Below are positions 9,375 through 19,800 of a DNA stretch of 64,000 nucleotides, one piece after another (position 1 is the stretch's first letter; each line of letters begins with the position of its first letter). Origin of the DNA: Emiliania huxleyi CCMP1516 (Eukaryota > Haptophyta > Isochrysidales > Noelaerhabdaceae). The translations under genes and the position numbers were made by a program. Under the pieces are notes generated by a model. The model did no database searches. It was not told where the DNA came from and saw only the letters and a list, made by a program, of their open reading frames with translations. Location of the stretch: NCBI RefSeq assembly GCF_000372725.1, contig NW_005199274.1:358169-422168 (forward strand), written 5' to 3'.

Positions 9375-12115
9375 GGCGGACCCTGCGCTGGTCTGTGAGG
9401 GCTGAGGTCCAAAAGCAAAACGCGCACGCCACTCTCACATCTCAGAGCCGTGTTGAGCACTTGAGCACTGGATAGGGTCGATTCCGCATGGTACGGGACC
9501 CCTCGATCGTCTCGCCCTCCCTCACTGGTATGTTCATTGGGGGGGGTCATAACAAACACGGTACAGGATCGAGGTGCACGCTGCCGAAGCAGTGTCGTCC
9601 CCCCTCTCCCCAACGGCGATGGCGGTGTGACCGATCGAGCTACAAGAGGAGCTTGTTCAGCAGGATCCGGGATAGTCAGATGCACTACCTCACTGGGCCT
9701 GAGACCATCGTACGACAGCATCCCGTCACCGTCTCGGATTTATGTGGGGTCGAACCACTCCGGGATGGGCAAGCCCATCAACTGGTTAATTGTCAAAATT
9801 CCTGTTGTGCAAGAGGGGAGGGGACTCTGACGGAGTGTGTGGCGGGAGAGGGCAGGGAATGGGCGCGGGGGATGGGGGGGGGGGGGGCTCAGCCGTGCAA
9901 AAAGCATCAATTAATAATAGTAGTGAAGAAATAATGCTCGGCCGTTCATGAAGTCCGTCTCGATCTGGAGGAGACGGGTCAACCCCGTGAGGACCAGATC
10001 AGGTTCACATTGTCGTAGCCGGAGGTGATGTTGACCTTTAGCTCTTGGGGCCACATTTCCGCTTTGGTTTTTTTCCCACTGACCACTCGGGCAACTTTTA
10101 CCAAATGCAAAAGTTGCACCTTACCATTCGGGCAAATTCGATTGCATTTTACCACTCGGGCAAACTCGATGAAACGGGCGGACGGAAGACGCGTTTGCGG
10201 CAGCTCGCCCGAGAGCATGCATGAAGCGGCCGGCGCGCCACCGCAGCTCACCGATGGAGTGTGCGGAGCGGCTCAATCCACTGGCGCAGCAGCATCGCGA
10301 CCCATTCTCCAAGCACGGCCTCTGGCGTTGCGATTGCACAGAGAGCGAGCAATAGTCGCCAAAAACACTGATCTGTGTGTAGCGGATCTCCATGGCGGTC
10401 GCGCCCAGCGAAGGGACAACCGCAGGCCTCGGATGCTCGCCCGGAAGCGGACCCACCGTGCGAGTTGCAGACCCGGAGGTGGCCGACCCAGCTCACACCC
10501 AGAGAGGCATGCCCAGGGTCAGGCATAGAAGGGGGGTGTTTTTCCGTCCGTCCACCTAGGATTCGAGCCGTGTTCTATATCTCAGCAACCCCGCTCGCGG
10601 GTGCTAGAGCAGCGTTCTTCAAGCTTAAACCCCACTCTACACAACACAGAGCAGCGTTTGCCTAACAAGACTCCGCTCTGCAACCTTCAGAGCGGACTCT
10701 TGCGAAAAACACCGACCAAACACGTTCGAGCGGAGTCAAGTCAGTCAGTGCAACACCGCTCAACATAGCGGAGCGGTCTATTTCCGCGGAGAGGCTGCTT
10801 TCGCCTCCCTCAGTCGCGCTCTTGCCTCTTCTTTCCTCCTCCTCTTCAGAGCGTGACTTTGCTGAGTGAACACCGCTCTAGCTAGTGAGAGCAGCGATTG
10901 CTTTACGGGGTGTGGAGGGTGAGTTGACCAGGGGGTTGTGCGCCGGGCCCTCCTGCTCGGCTCCAGCCGGTAGACAAGTCCGTTTTGTCATCAACAGAGT
11001 AGATGGATCTGACCTCGGGGCCGATGTGACCAAGCGCTGGTAGGTTTGTTTTACCTCACACGCCATGGTCTCACAGTGTGCCGGCAGTCGCCGAGCAGTG
11101 TCGCTCACACAAGCCGCAGCACAAGTGACTGAGGGCCAGTGAGGGCGAGTCCATCGCTGTCACAGCTGTGGCAGCCGCACAGTAGGCTGTGTCAACTGTG
11201 CAGAGTGTGTGAGCAGCAGAGGAGCTGCTCTCCAGGCTTCTGTCACAAAGAGCTGCATGCCACCGAAAGCGCTGTCGAGGTTCGCCGAGCGCGGCGCAGG
11301 TTGGAGGAAGCCGCCACCGACGAGCGCGTTGGACTTTTCACTCCGGACAAAGACGGGTACACGCACACGAGCCGCGGTCGTGTACCCGTCTTAGCGGCGA
11401 GGCGCGGGACCGTCTGTGGCGAAGTGGGTCGCGTCCTCCGATTTCCGTCAACCCAGCATCCACACCCTTTAAGCTGACACCGCTCTAAATGGCGTGAGCG
11501 GCGTCGCCCTGAATAGACGCTGCTCTGGGACGCCGGGACGGCGATGCCACCTGACGCCGACGGGTGATCCACGATCGCTCGTGGCGCGCGGCGCGGCGTG
11601 GCGAGCCCCGCCCCTGGGGTTGAGCAGCGTGTGGGTGGGTCGTCAAATCTCCGAGTAGTCAGAGCGGCGTCGCATTTAGTGGCCCCCCCGCCGCTCGGGG
11701 GGGGGGGGGGGCGAGTAAGTGGGGCGAGTGCGCTTCTTTACCGCTTCTTACCCGCGGCATGCCCTGTGGCTGCACTCCAAGACCAAGTCGCAAGTGCTCC
11801 AAGTGCTTAGCAAAGAAACCCGCTGCCAGCTCCACACCCCTCGGCCCTCGCGCGCGCTGGGAGCAGTCAGCGTGCACTCTCGCACCACTCTTACAACTCT
11901 CTCTCCCCCCCCACTCTCTTCAGCTGTAAGTCACACACACAGCGATTTCAATCACGCCTGTCACATTTCAATCACGCCTGTCACTTTACACGCGGCACAA
12001 AGTCGCGCTCTTCTTTCTCTCTTCACACCAGTGTGGACTGTGCGGTGTGGTTCACTGGACACCTTACTTTGCTTATGTGCGCGGTACACCGTACTCGAGT
12101 CTATGTACACGAGCT
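9375..12115. other. long region without a convincing gene
   Basis: No ORF on either strand shows a recognisable domain or clear exon structure. Visible items: three spaced copies of cactcgggcaa at about 10084-10170 in relatively AT-rich sequence; repeated AGAGC(G/A)G words and an imperfect dyad at 10667-10701; a perfect hairpin at 11350-11392; a G-run near 11697; and an R1-like piece (ctgcactccaagaccaagt) near 11770. A short gene missed by eye remains possible. Confidence 0.5.
11350..11392. repeat. perfect 14-bp hairpin
   Basis: AAGACGGGTACACG (11350-11363) is followed after 15 nt by its exact reverse complement CGTGTACCCGTCTT (11379-11392). There is no adjacent gene. Confidence 0.85.
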
Positions 12116-14074
12116 TCACGGCGCAGACGCCTTCTCGTACCGCTGCATGACGTTTGCCGCGCCGTCGGCAACGTAACCGTTTTCCGACGCCAAGGACAGC
12201 GGTGTCGCTCCGTTATAGTCTGCGATGTGCAGCGCCGGCTCGCCCAAGCCGAGCCCGAGGGTGCCTTCGGGGGGTCCGAGGATCAGCGACTCTATGACCT
12301 CGATGCAGGGGTTGCCAGCGGCACAAAGGAGGGGCGTCCGGCCAGCCTGCGGAGAGCGGAGGGTGTGTGTGTGTGGGGGGGGGGGGTAGACATTCGGGGC
12401 GAGAGAGCCGAGGCGCGGGCGGCGAGAGGGTGTGTGTGCGGGCGCGATAGAGCCGTCACTCACATAGTCTTGTGCCGTGAGGCCGTCCGGATAACATCTG
12501 GTGAGGGCCTCCACGACCTCGTGCGAGGTCGATATCTTGGCCGCGCTGTGGAGGGGCAGCTGCCCGTCGCCCTGGCGGTGGGGTGGCAGCCGGGTCAGAC
12601 GCGCGCGCACGCTCAGACGCCTCTCACTGGGCCTTGCCACGCATGACGGGTGCTACGCGCTGGGCGCGCGCCGAGGAGGGCTCGGAGGCGGCCGCAGGGA
12701 AGGCGTCGATGAGCTTGCTGATGGCCGTGGCGGAGCAGCCCGAGCGCGCCGCCACGTGCAGCGGAAACTCGTTGCACTGCCAGACGAGGAGGCGCGCTCC
12801 ACGTGAGCGCGGGTCGGGACGCGGGGAGGGCGGCCCCGCGTTCGGGTGGGAGCGCGGGGGCAGGCTGCCGGAGGGGGCGAGGGGGCGGCAGAGGGGAGGG
12901 AGGTGGCACAGAGGGGGGAGGGAGCGGGGAGGGGGCGGGGCGAGGGGGGGGGGGGGGGGGGGAACTGGCGGTGCGTGCAGGCGCGCCTCGTCGCGCACCC
13001 TCGCCTTCTCCGGGGTGATGAGGTCCAGCAGCAGTGCATCGGGCAAGAGGTACCTCCTCCAGTCGAGGAGCGACGCGCCCCCCGGCAGGGGCCCTCTCCC
13101 CTTGCTCCCGTCCGCCTCCTCGTAGATGTACGGCGCGCTCCGGCGGCCCGGCCACTCCACCGCCGCGGAGCAGACCACGCACTTGAGCTCACCCCGGGAG
13201 GCCGCCGCGGTCAGGTCGTACACCACGCCCGGCAGCTGCCGCTGCGCATCGCGCCGCGCACAGTCCTCGCACACGCCGTGGCGGCACGGCCCTCGGAAGA
13301 GGAAGCGCACGGTGGGCTCTCCCGCGGCTATCTGCTCGTCCGAGGCGGGCTTCACGGCCCGCAGGAGGCAGATGTTGCACTCATGCGGCTCCGCCAGCCC
13401 CGCCAGCTCGAGCACCGACCTGGGCGCTCCCACGCAGCGAGGGAGCGCCTGCACCAGCATGTCGAGCGCGTCAATCTCCAGGCTCTCGCGGGTGGGGTAC
13501 GGCGCCGCGTCCCAGCGATGCAGGTGCTCCTCGCTCACGCTGCTGCCGTGCTGTACCAAGACGCGGAGGTAGGCGGCGCGCTCGCGCAGCTCAAAGAACG
13601 GAGTGCTTGTGTTCGTGTCGACGAATCTTTTGAGCTCGGTCAGGCGTTCGGAGTCGTAGTCCTCGCACAGCTCGAGGTACACCGCTCGCACGACCTCGGG
13701 ATTCTTGAGGAGGCAAACCCACGCCGCCTCCGCCTCGTCTCCGCCGAACACATTGGCGGCGCGCCTGGCGCGGCTCCCCACAAAGTCTCTGAAGACGACG
13801 CTTGAGTCCCCCGTGGAGCCCACATAGTTGCGGCCAACCCTTTTCAGGTTCTTGAGCTGGGCTGGGAGCTCGGGAAGCACCGGGGAGGGCTTGTGACCGA
13901 TGGGATCTCGCGCCTTCTCCTCGCAATCCTCTATGTCCATGCCGTCGCCGCCCGCGTCGGTGGCGCCGGCCGCCTCCCCGCGCCCGAATCCGGCGTCCGA
14001 GCTGTTGCTCGCCGCGCCGGCCATGCGGCCTCGAGTCCTGTCGACGGCTGAGGTCCTGGCCACGGCCCGCAGCA

Positions 14075-14116
<42 letters not shown>

Positions 14117-16468
14117 CTGATCTGAGCGAAGCCCATCCCACGCAAGCGCAAGCGACCACGCCCGCCCCAATCGCCAGCAAAACCCGCGCCGCCAACGAGG
14201 TGCCCCCACCGCCACCACCAGCCCGCTCGAGGATCGACGCCACCTCGGCGTGGCCCCGCGCGAGAGCGATCTCCCGCGGGGTGGCTCCGCCCGGGCCTTG
14301 GCTCGCGGACGCGCCCGCCGCCAGCAGCACCCTCACCACGTCTGCGCTGCCCGCCAACGCGGCGTGGTGGAGCGGCGTCGCGCCAGCGCCGTCAATCGCG
14401 CCGACGGCCGCGCCCGCCTGCAGGCAAGTTCCGAGAGAGTTCCGAGAAGGTTCCGAGAAGGTTCCGACGGCATGCCGCGGCCGCCTCGAGGCAAGCCAGA
14501 GCCGCGCCGGCGTGCCCGGCGGCGGCGGCATGGTGGAGGGCCGACGCTCCGCCTGGTGATGAATCACCCGAGGTCGCTCGAGGTCGCCCCACAGATCACC
14601 CGAGATGACGCGTCAGGTCAGCGAAAGAAACGCCTCGGTCGCCGGCGTCCACCCAAGAGCCGGAGGACAGGAGGAGCTGCGCGACCCGCCGCCGGCCGTG
14701 CATCGACGCGAAATGCAGCGGGGTGGCGCCGCGGTCGGTCAGCGCGGCGAGCGGCGCCTATGGGACGTGTCCACGACAGGTCGGGGACGTGTCCCGGACA
14801 GGCGCCTCGGGCTCGGCGCTGCGAGGGGCGCCCCGCCGTCGACGAGGGCGCGGCACGCCTCGAGGTGGCCGTGCTTGGCGGCGAGGTGCAGCGGGGTGAT
14901 GCCGCGAGGCGTGGCCGCGCCCGCCTCCGCGCCGGCGACGAGCAGCAGCCGGACGGCCGCCGCCTGGGACATGTCGAAGCACGTGTCATGGACGTGCCCC
15001 AGACGTGCGCCGAGCAGCATCTAGACCGCGGCCGCCTCTCCCTTCCACGCCGCAACGTGCAGCGGCGTCGCGCCAGACGCGTCGGCGGCCTCCACCTCCG
15101 CGCCCGCCGCGAGGCACGCACGCGCCGCACCGAGCATGCCCCGGCCTGCCGCGAGGTGCAGAGGCGTGATGCCGGTGGCGTCGGCCGCACCGGCCTCCGC
15201 CCCCGCGGCGAGCAGAGCGGCGGCCGCCGCCGTCGCGCCAAAGCCGACTGCGTCGTGCAAGGGCGAGCCTCCCTCCGCCGCCTCGTAGTCAAACACGTGG
15301 GAGAGGCCGCTCGCGCCCGCCGCGCAGCCCGCGAGCACCCGCGTGCGCATGTTGTTCCGGTGCGCGTGCAGGTTGACGCCCACCTTGGTGCCGGCCGAGA
15401 CCGGCATCCCCGCGTGCGCCGTGCGCGCGTCTGGAGTGAGCAGGTCCCCGTCCTGCAGGTGCGGCCACCTGCGAGATGTCCTGGACGGGTCATGGGCATA
15501 TGCTGCAGGCGCTGGACGGGTCATGGGCATATGCTGCAGGCGCTGGACGGGTCATGGGCATATGCTGCAGGCGCTGGACGGGTCATGGACATATGCTGCA
15601 GGCGCTGGACGGGTCATGGACATATGCTGCAGGCGCTGCCACGAGGGTGTGCAGTGTGGCAGGGGCGGTGCACACACATCACGGCCCTGCCGGCCTTGGG
15701 CGTGATGCTCAGGTTCAAGGCGGGCATGGAAAACTCGCCGCCTTCCTCGGGCGCGCGGAGAAAGACGTAGAGCGTCCACACGCGCGGCCCTCCGGGGCTG
15801 TCACGAGGCACCGCCTGCCCGCTTGCGTCGTGGTGGAGCCCGAACGACTCGCCCTCTGCGTAGCGGAAGAAGCGGAGCGGCTCGCAGTTGCCGGCGGGGA
15901 GCTGAAGCGCCTCGAGCATGCGCGCCTCGAGCCCGCGCATCGCGCCCTCTGACCAGCAGTCGCCGCCAGGCACCGGCACACAGCTGAGCGAGGCGCTGCT
16001 GCAAACCTCCTTCTGACCGCAGCTGCTCCCACTCGACCGAAAGGACACGCTCTCGGCGAGCGTGGCCAGCCTCTCCGCCTCCTCGGCTGACGCGAAGGCA
16101 TCAAAGATGATGACGGGAGGGTCGGTGCTGGCCAGAGTCGGCTGGAGCCGCTCCAACGCCGCTGCGCGAGCGAACGCCGCGGCAACCGCTCCGGGCCCGA
16201 CAGCGTCCGGCACCGGCCGGCACGGATCCTCAGCGGCGGCGGCGGCGGCGTCAGCGCACAGACCGCAGGCCGCTGGGCAGTACGCCTCTGGGAGTTGGCG
16301 GCACCTGCCCTCGGAAGCATACCGGGCACAGCTCTCATGACGGTCGCTGCAGTTGCTGACGGGCGCGAGCAGGCTGGCGCTGCCCAGCCGCATCGGCGCA
16401 ATCCCCCAGAGCATCCGTGCTACCGCCGCGCCTGCCAGGTGGCGAGCAAGCCTGGCGAAGAGGCACAA
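12116..16468 (-). CDS. ShK + prolyl 4-hydroxylase + ankyrin + RING + ankyrin reading unit
   Basis: The N-terminus has hydrophobic residues (possible signal peptide) and an ShK domain (CSDRHESCARYASEGRC, YCPAACGLC). A prolyl 4-hydroxylase domain follows. The Fe-binding HxD is in SFGLHHDAS, and the distal His and the 2-oxoglutarate Lys are in AHAGMPVSAGTKVGVN. The latter continues without a stop into ankyrin repeats (GGSPLHDAVGFGA, GITPLHLAAGRGM, GATPLHVAAWKG, GITPLHLAAKHGH, GATPLHHAALAGS). Next come a hydrophobic segment, a poly-Leu tract, a domain of unknown type, a RING-like finger (HECNICLL, PCRHGVCEDC, CVVC) and more ankyrins (FPLHVAARSG, LPLHSAAK), ending YEKASAP at TGA 12116-12118. Frames stay open from the ankyrins into the RING part over 12624-14567. 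Alternatively there are two genes, the second starting MAGAASNSSD at 14024. Introns are array-rich; several joins are unresolved. Confidence 0.65.
14065..14113. repeat. (CAG)n tract coding poly-Leu
   Basis: A run of AGC triplets reads as about 14 Leu in the minus-strand frame, right after the hydrophobic stretch VLLAIGAGVVACACVGWA. If translated it lengthens a membrane segment. If it is leader sequence of a second gene it is non-coding. Confidence 0.8.
14425..14475 (-). repeat. 11-bp-period intron array (P4H-ankyrin gene)
   Basis: In gene sense the intron reads TCGGAACCTTC, TCGGAACCTTC, TCGGAACTCTC, then acttgcctgcag|gcgggcgc. It separates the ankyrin coding blocks ALACLEAAA and AGAAVGAIDGAGATPLHHAA. 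The donor looks like GC (gcg|gcatgc). Confidence 0.7.
15481..15635 (-). repeat. five 31-bp tandem units in a P4H intron
   Basis: Five exact-length 31-bp units (starting ctggacgggtcatgggcata) run from 15481 to 15635. Units one to three have catgggcat, units four and five catggacat. In gene sense the array lies between the HxD half of the hydroxylase and the His/Lys half, so it is intronic. Confidence 0.9.
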
Positions 16469-16848
16469 CGCACTCGTCAGCGACGCTTGCTCGGGTCTAA
16501 CGCACTACCGTCGCCTGCCCCCGGGCTTGAAGCCGTACGGCGAGCAGGAAGTAGGCCTCGAGAAAGAATTCTTTCTGCCTCGGTCTTCTCAGGTTCTGAA
16601 ATGCTCTTGCAGAGGCGGTTGGTGGTGCACTAACCCCGAGAAACCCTTCGGGTCACTCCTCATCGCAAACCCTGTGTCAGCAGTCCTCCTCCGGGAATGT
16701 ACGTAAGAGCCACATACACTGACTGAGTGAGAGAGAAATAGAAAAAATCGAAGACTGCAACGCGGTCGTCCCATTAAACTCTCGGCCCGACTCATTACGA
16801 GCTCCTACAGGTAAACTCTCGGCCGTCCGTGTGCGACCGTCTTCGGAA
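16469..16848. other. divergent intergenic region with an R2 repeat copy
   Basis: This is the shared upstream region of two divergent genes. Positions about 16645-16760 match, inverted, the R2 repeat seen at 44478-44575 (gtgtatgtggctcttacgta, gaggactgctgacacagggt). Any promoter elements are therefore mixed with repeat sequence. Confidence 0.6.
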
Positions 16849-19800
16849 ATGCACGCGACGATCTACCCGCTGCTGAGTATGCTCCCCTCCCCTGTTTGGC
16901 GGCAGCATGGGGTAGCAGACACGCACAGCGTCTTGAGCAGCCGGAGACGGGCCGACAGCTGCGCCGAAGAGACCATATCGGCGATGCCGCGCACGGACGT
17001 GAGTGAATCGCAACTCGCCGCAGTCGAGGTGCAGGTGCGTGACGCCACCCAAGCGCTCGGCCTCAACGACTTGACTAGCCTTGCCCAGCCGCTGGGTGTA
17101 CGCGTCGTGCACCAATCTGGCGAGCTGCGCTTCGACACTATCGCGCTCAGTTCGACCCCAACATCGCCACCACCGGAGCCGGAGCCGTCGCCGCCGTCAC
17201 TGCCACCCTCCTGCGACTTCTCATGCGGCGCGTCAACCTGCCTGCAGCTGCGAGGTCTGCTATCGTGCGAGGATCTCATCGTACATCTCGGCTGCGATTG
17301 TCACGGCTGCTGCGTGGACAGCAGACCCTCACCAGGCATGCCGCCGCCGCCACCGTCAGAGTCTCCGAAATCGCCGCCGCCGCCGCCGCCGCCCTCGCCG
17401 CCGCCTCTGAAGGTTGTCGCCGAGTATGACTGTCAGGGTTCTTTCTCTCCGGCGTGCAATGCCAGTAACGGATCGGTATCCTCCAAGTCGTTTGCCGATG
17501 CCATCTACGCGGCCGTCTCGGACGCCACTCCCGAGCCGCTCAACGCCAGCACCACGATTGAGATGAGCGTCCGCGACTCGACCCAGTTGGAGATACAGAC
17601 CACCTCTGACTCACACGCCCTCCTCGAGGTTCTGCAGAGCTCCAACGGCGGGCCGTGCAACGGCACGACGCTCTGCAATATCACAGTTGTGCCGTACAAC
17701 TCGAGCAGCGTTGCGGGGCCGCCGCCCCTGAGCCCCCCGCCCTCGCTGCCGTACAACTCGAGCAGCGTTGCGGGGCCGCCGCCCCTGAGCCCCCCGCCCT
17801 CGCTGCCGCCGCCCCTGAGCCCCCCGCCCTCGCTGCCTCCGCCCCTGAGCCCGCCGCCCCTGGGGGCTGGGCGGCGCCTGCAGACTGCTGACTGTGGCTC
17901 CGAGATCGTGACCCACACCCTGATCATCACTCGCGTGTACTCGTACAGCGAGGGGCCAGAATTTGAGGCGGTGGCACAACCCGTCGCAGACACTTCGGTG
18001 CTGGTGGTCAGGCAAAACACAAGCAGCGACTGTGTTGACGAGACGGAGATCGTGTCTGCCGCAAACCTGGGGATCAGTGCACAGGTGGCCGCCTAGCTTG
18101 GCCAACCGCTAGAGCGCCGACACAAGAACACGGGAGGAGATGCCTGGGAGGCCGAGATTGCACACGCGCACACACTCGCAATGTGTACGCAGGTCACAGT
18201 CGTGGTCGACAACGTCAAAACCTCTCTCACCGACGCGGATGCCTTTGAGGAGGTCGCAAATGCTCTGGCAAAAGTCGACGGCTTCCCCCTAGCGGTTATG
18301 TTGCCCGCGCTCGACGACGGCTTGTCGCCCGATGCCGCCGCCGCTGCGGGAAAAGCGGCAGTCGGTGCGATCATCGCCGGCAAGTCGCCCGAGGAGGCAG
18401 CTGCGGCTGGCGAGGCGGCGGGCAAGGCGGCCCAGAAGGCGCTCGACGATGGCCTGTCGCCGGATGCGGCCAGAGCTGCAAGCGAGGCTGCAAGCGAGGC
18501 CATTCTTGCGGGAAAGTCGCCCGAGGAGGCAGGCGAGGCTGCCGGCGAGGCGGCCCAGAAGGCGCTCGACGATGGCCTGCCGCGGGATGCTGCCGAGGCG
18601 GCAGGTGAGTCTGCGGGCGACGCGATCATCGCCGGTAAGAGCCCCGAAGTGGCGGCTGCTGCAGGAGATGCTGCCGGTAAGGCGGCTCAGAAGGCGCTTG
18701 ACGACGGCTTGTCACCCGATGCGGCGGATGCGGCGGATGCGGCGGGCAAGGCGGCAGGCGACGCAATCATCGCCGGCAAGTCGCCCGCGGAGGCAGCTGC
18801 GGCCGGCGAGGCGGCGGGCAAGGCGGCTCAGGCGGCTCTTGACGCCGACCTCTCGCCTGAGGCAGCTGCGGCCGCGGGTGATGCGGCGGGCGAGGCTATC
18901 ATGGACGGCAAGAGCCCCGCCGAGGCCTTCGAGGCGGGGGCTGCAGCTGCTGCGGCCACGCAAAAGGCGCTCGACGACGGCCTCTCGCCCGAGGCTGCGG
19001 CTGCAGCGGGAGAGGCAGCAGTCGGTGCGATCATCGCCGGCAAGTCGCCCGAGGAGGCAGCTGCGGCTGGCGAGGCGGCGGGCAAGGCGGCCCAGAAGGC
19101 GCTCGACGATGGCCTGTCGCCGGATGCGGCCAGAGCTGCAGGCGAGGCTGCAAGCGAGGCCATTCTTGCGGGAAAGTCGCCCGAGGAGGCAGCCGCCGCG
19201 GGGGAGGCTGCCGGCGAGGCGGCCCAGAAGGCGCTCGACGATGGCCTGTCGCGGGATGCTGCCGAGGCGGCAGGTGGGTCTGCGGGCGACGCGATCATCG
19301 CCGGTAAGAGCCCCGAAGTGGCGGCTGCTGCAGGAGATGCTGCCGGTAAGGCGGCTCAGAAGGCGCTCGACGACGGCTTGTCATCCGATGCGGCGGATGC
19401 GGCGGGCAAGGCGGCAGGCGACGCAATCATCGCCGGCAAGTCGCCCGCGTTCCCGCTGGTGCGATCATTCTCTCTAGCTGACGTCAGCAGCCTGCTCGAC
19501 TCCTTCGATCGATGGGACACCCTTCCGCCGTGCAACCAGAGCCGGCGGCTGAGCGAGAGCGTCGACCTGGTCCTTTACCTCTCTCGCAACATCTCTGGAG
19601 ACGACAGCAAGACTCTCTCTGTGCGCGCCACCGTGGACACCTTCCTCCAAAACGTGACCGATCGACCCTGGAGGTGCGGGCCCGCCCCCCCAAGCTCGCC
19701 CACCGCGCACCCGGCTCACTCGTGCGAATCTGCCCGCGTCGCAGGTCCTGCTTCGACTCGATCTACCTACTGGGGGCCAACCTGACGGAGGCGCAGGACA

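Noticed and set aside
10553-10575. tRNA-like T-loop word (gctcgaatcc on the minus strand)
   Set aside because: No acceptor, D or anticodon stem could be paired around it.
15481-15635. Direct repeats that could suggest a CRISPR array (also 47374-47740 and 49258-49515)
   Set aside because: Units are contiguous with no unique spacers, they lie in introns of eukaryotic genes, and no cas-like gene is present.
16831-16848. Upstream GTG as start of the secreted protein
   Set aside because: Nuclear eukaryotic genes start at ATG; the first in-frame ATG is 16849, or the true start is in an unseen upstream exon.
18181-19785. Separate gene starting at ATG 18181
   Set aside because: That ATG lies in the 108-nt intron; splicing at 18084/18193 keeps phase and joins the repeats to the upstream Pro-rich exon.
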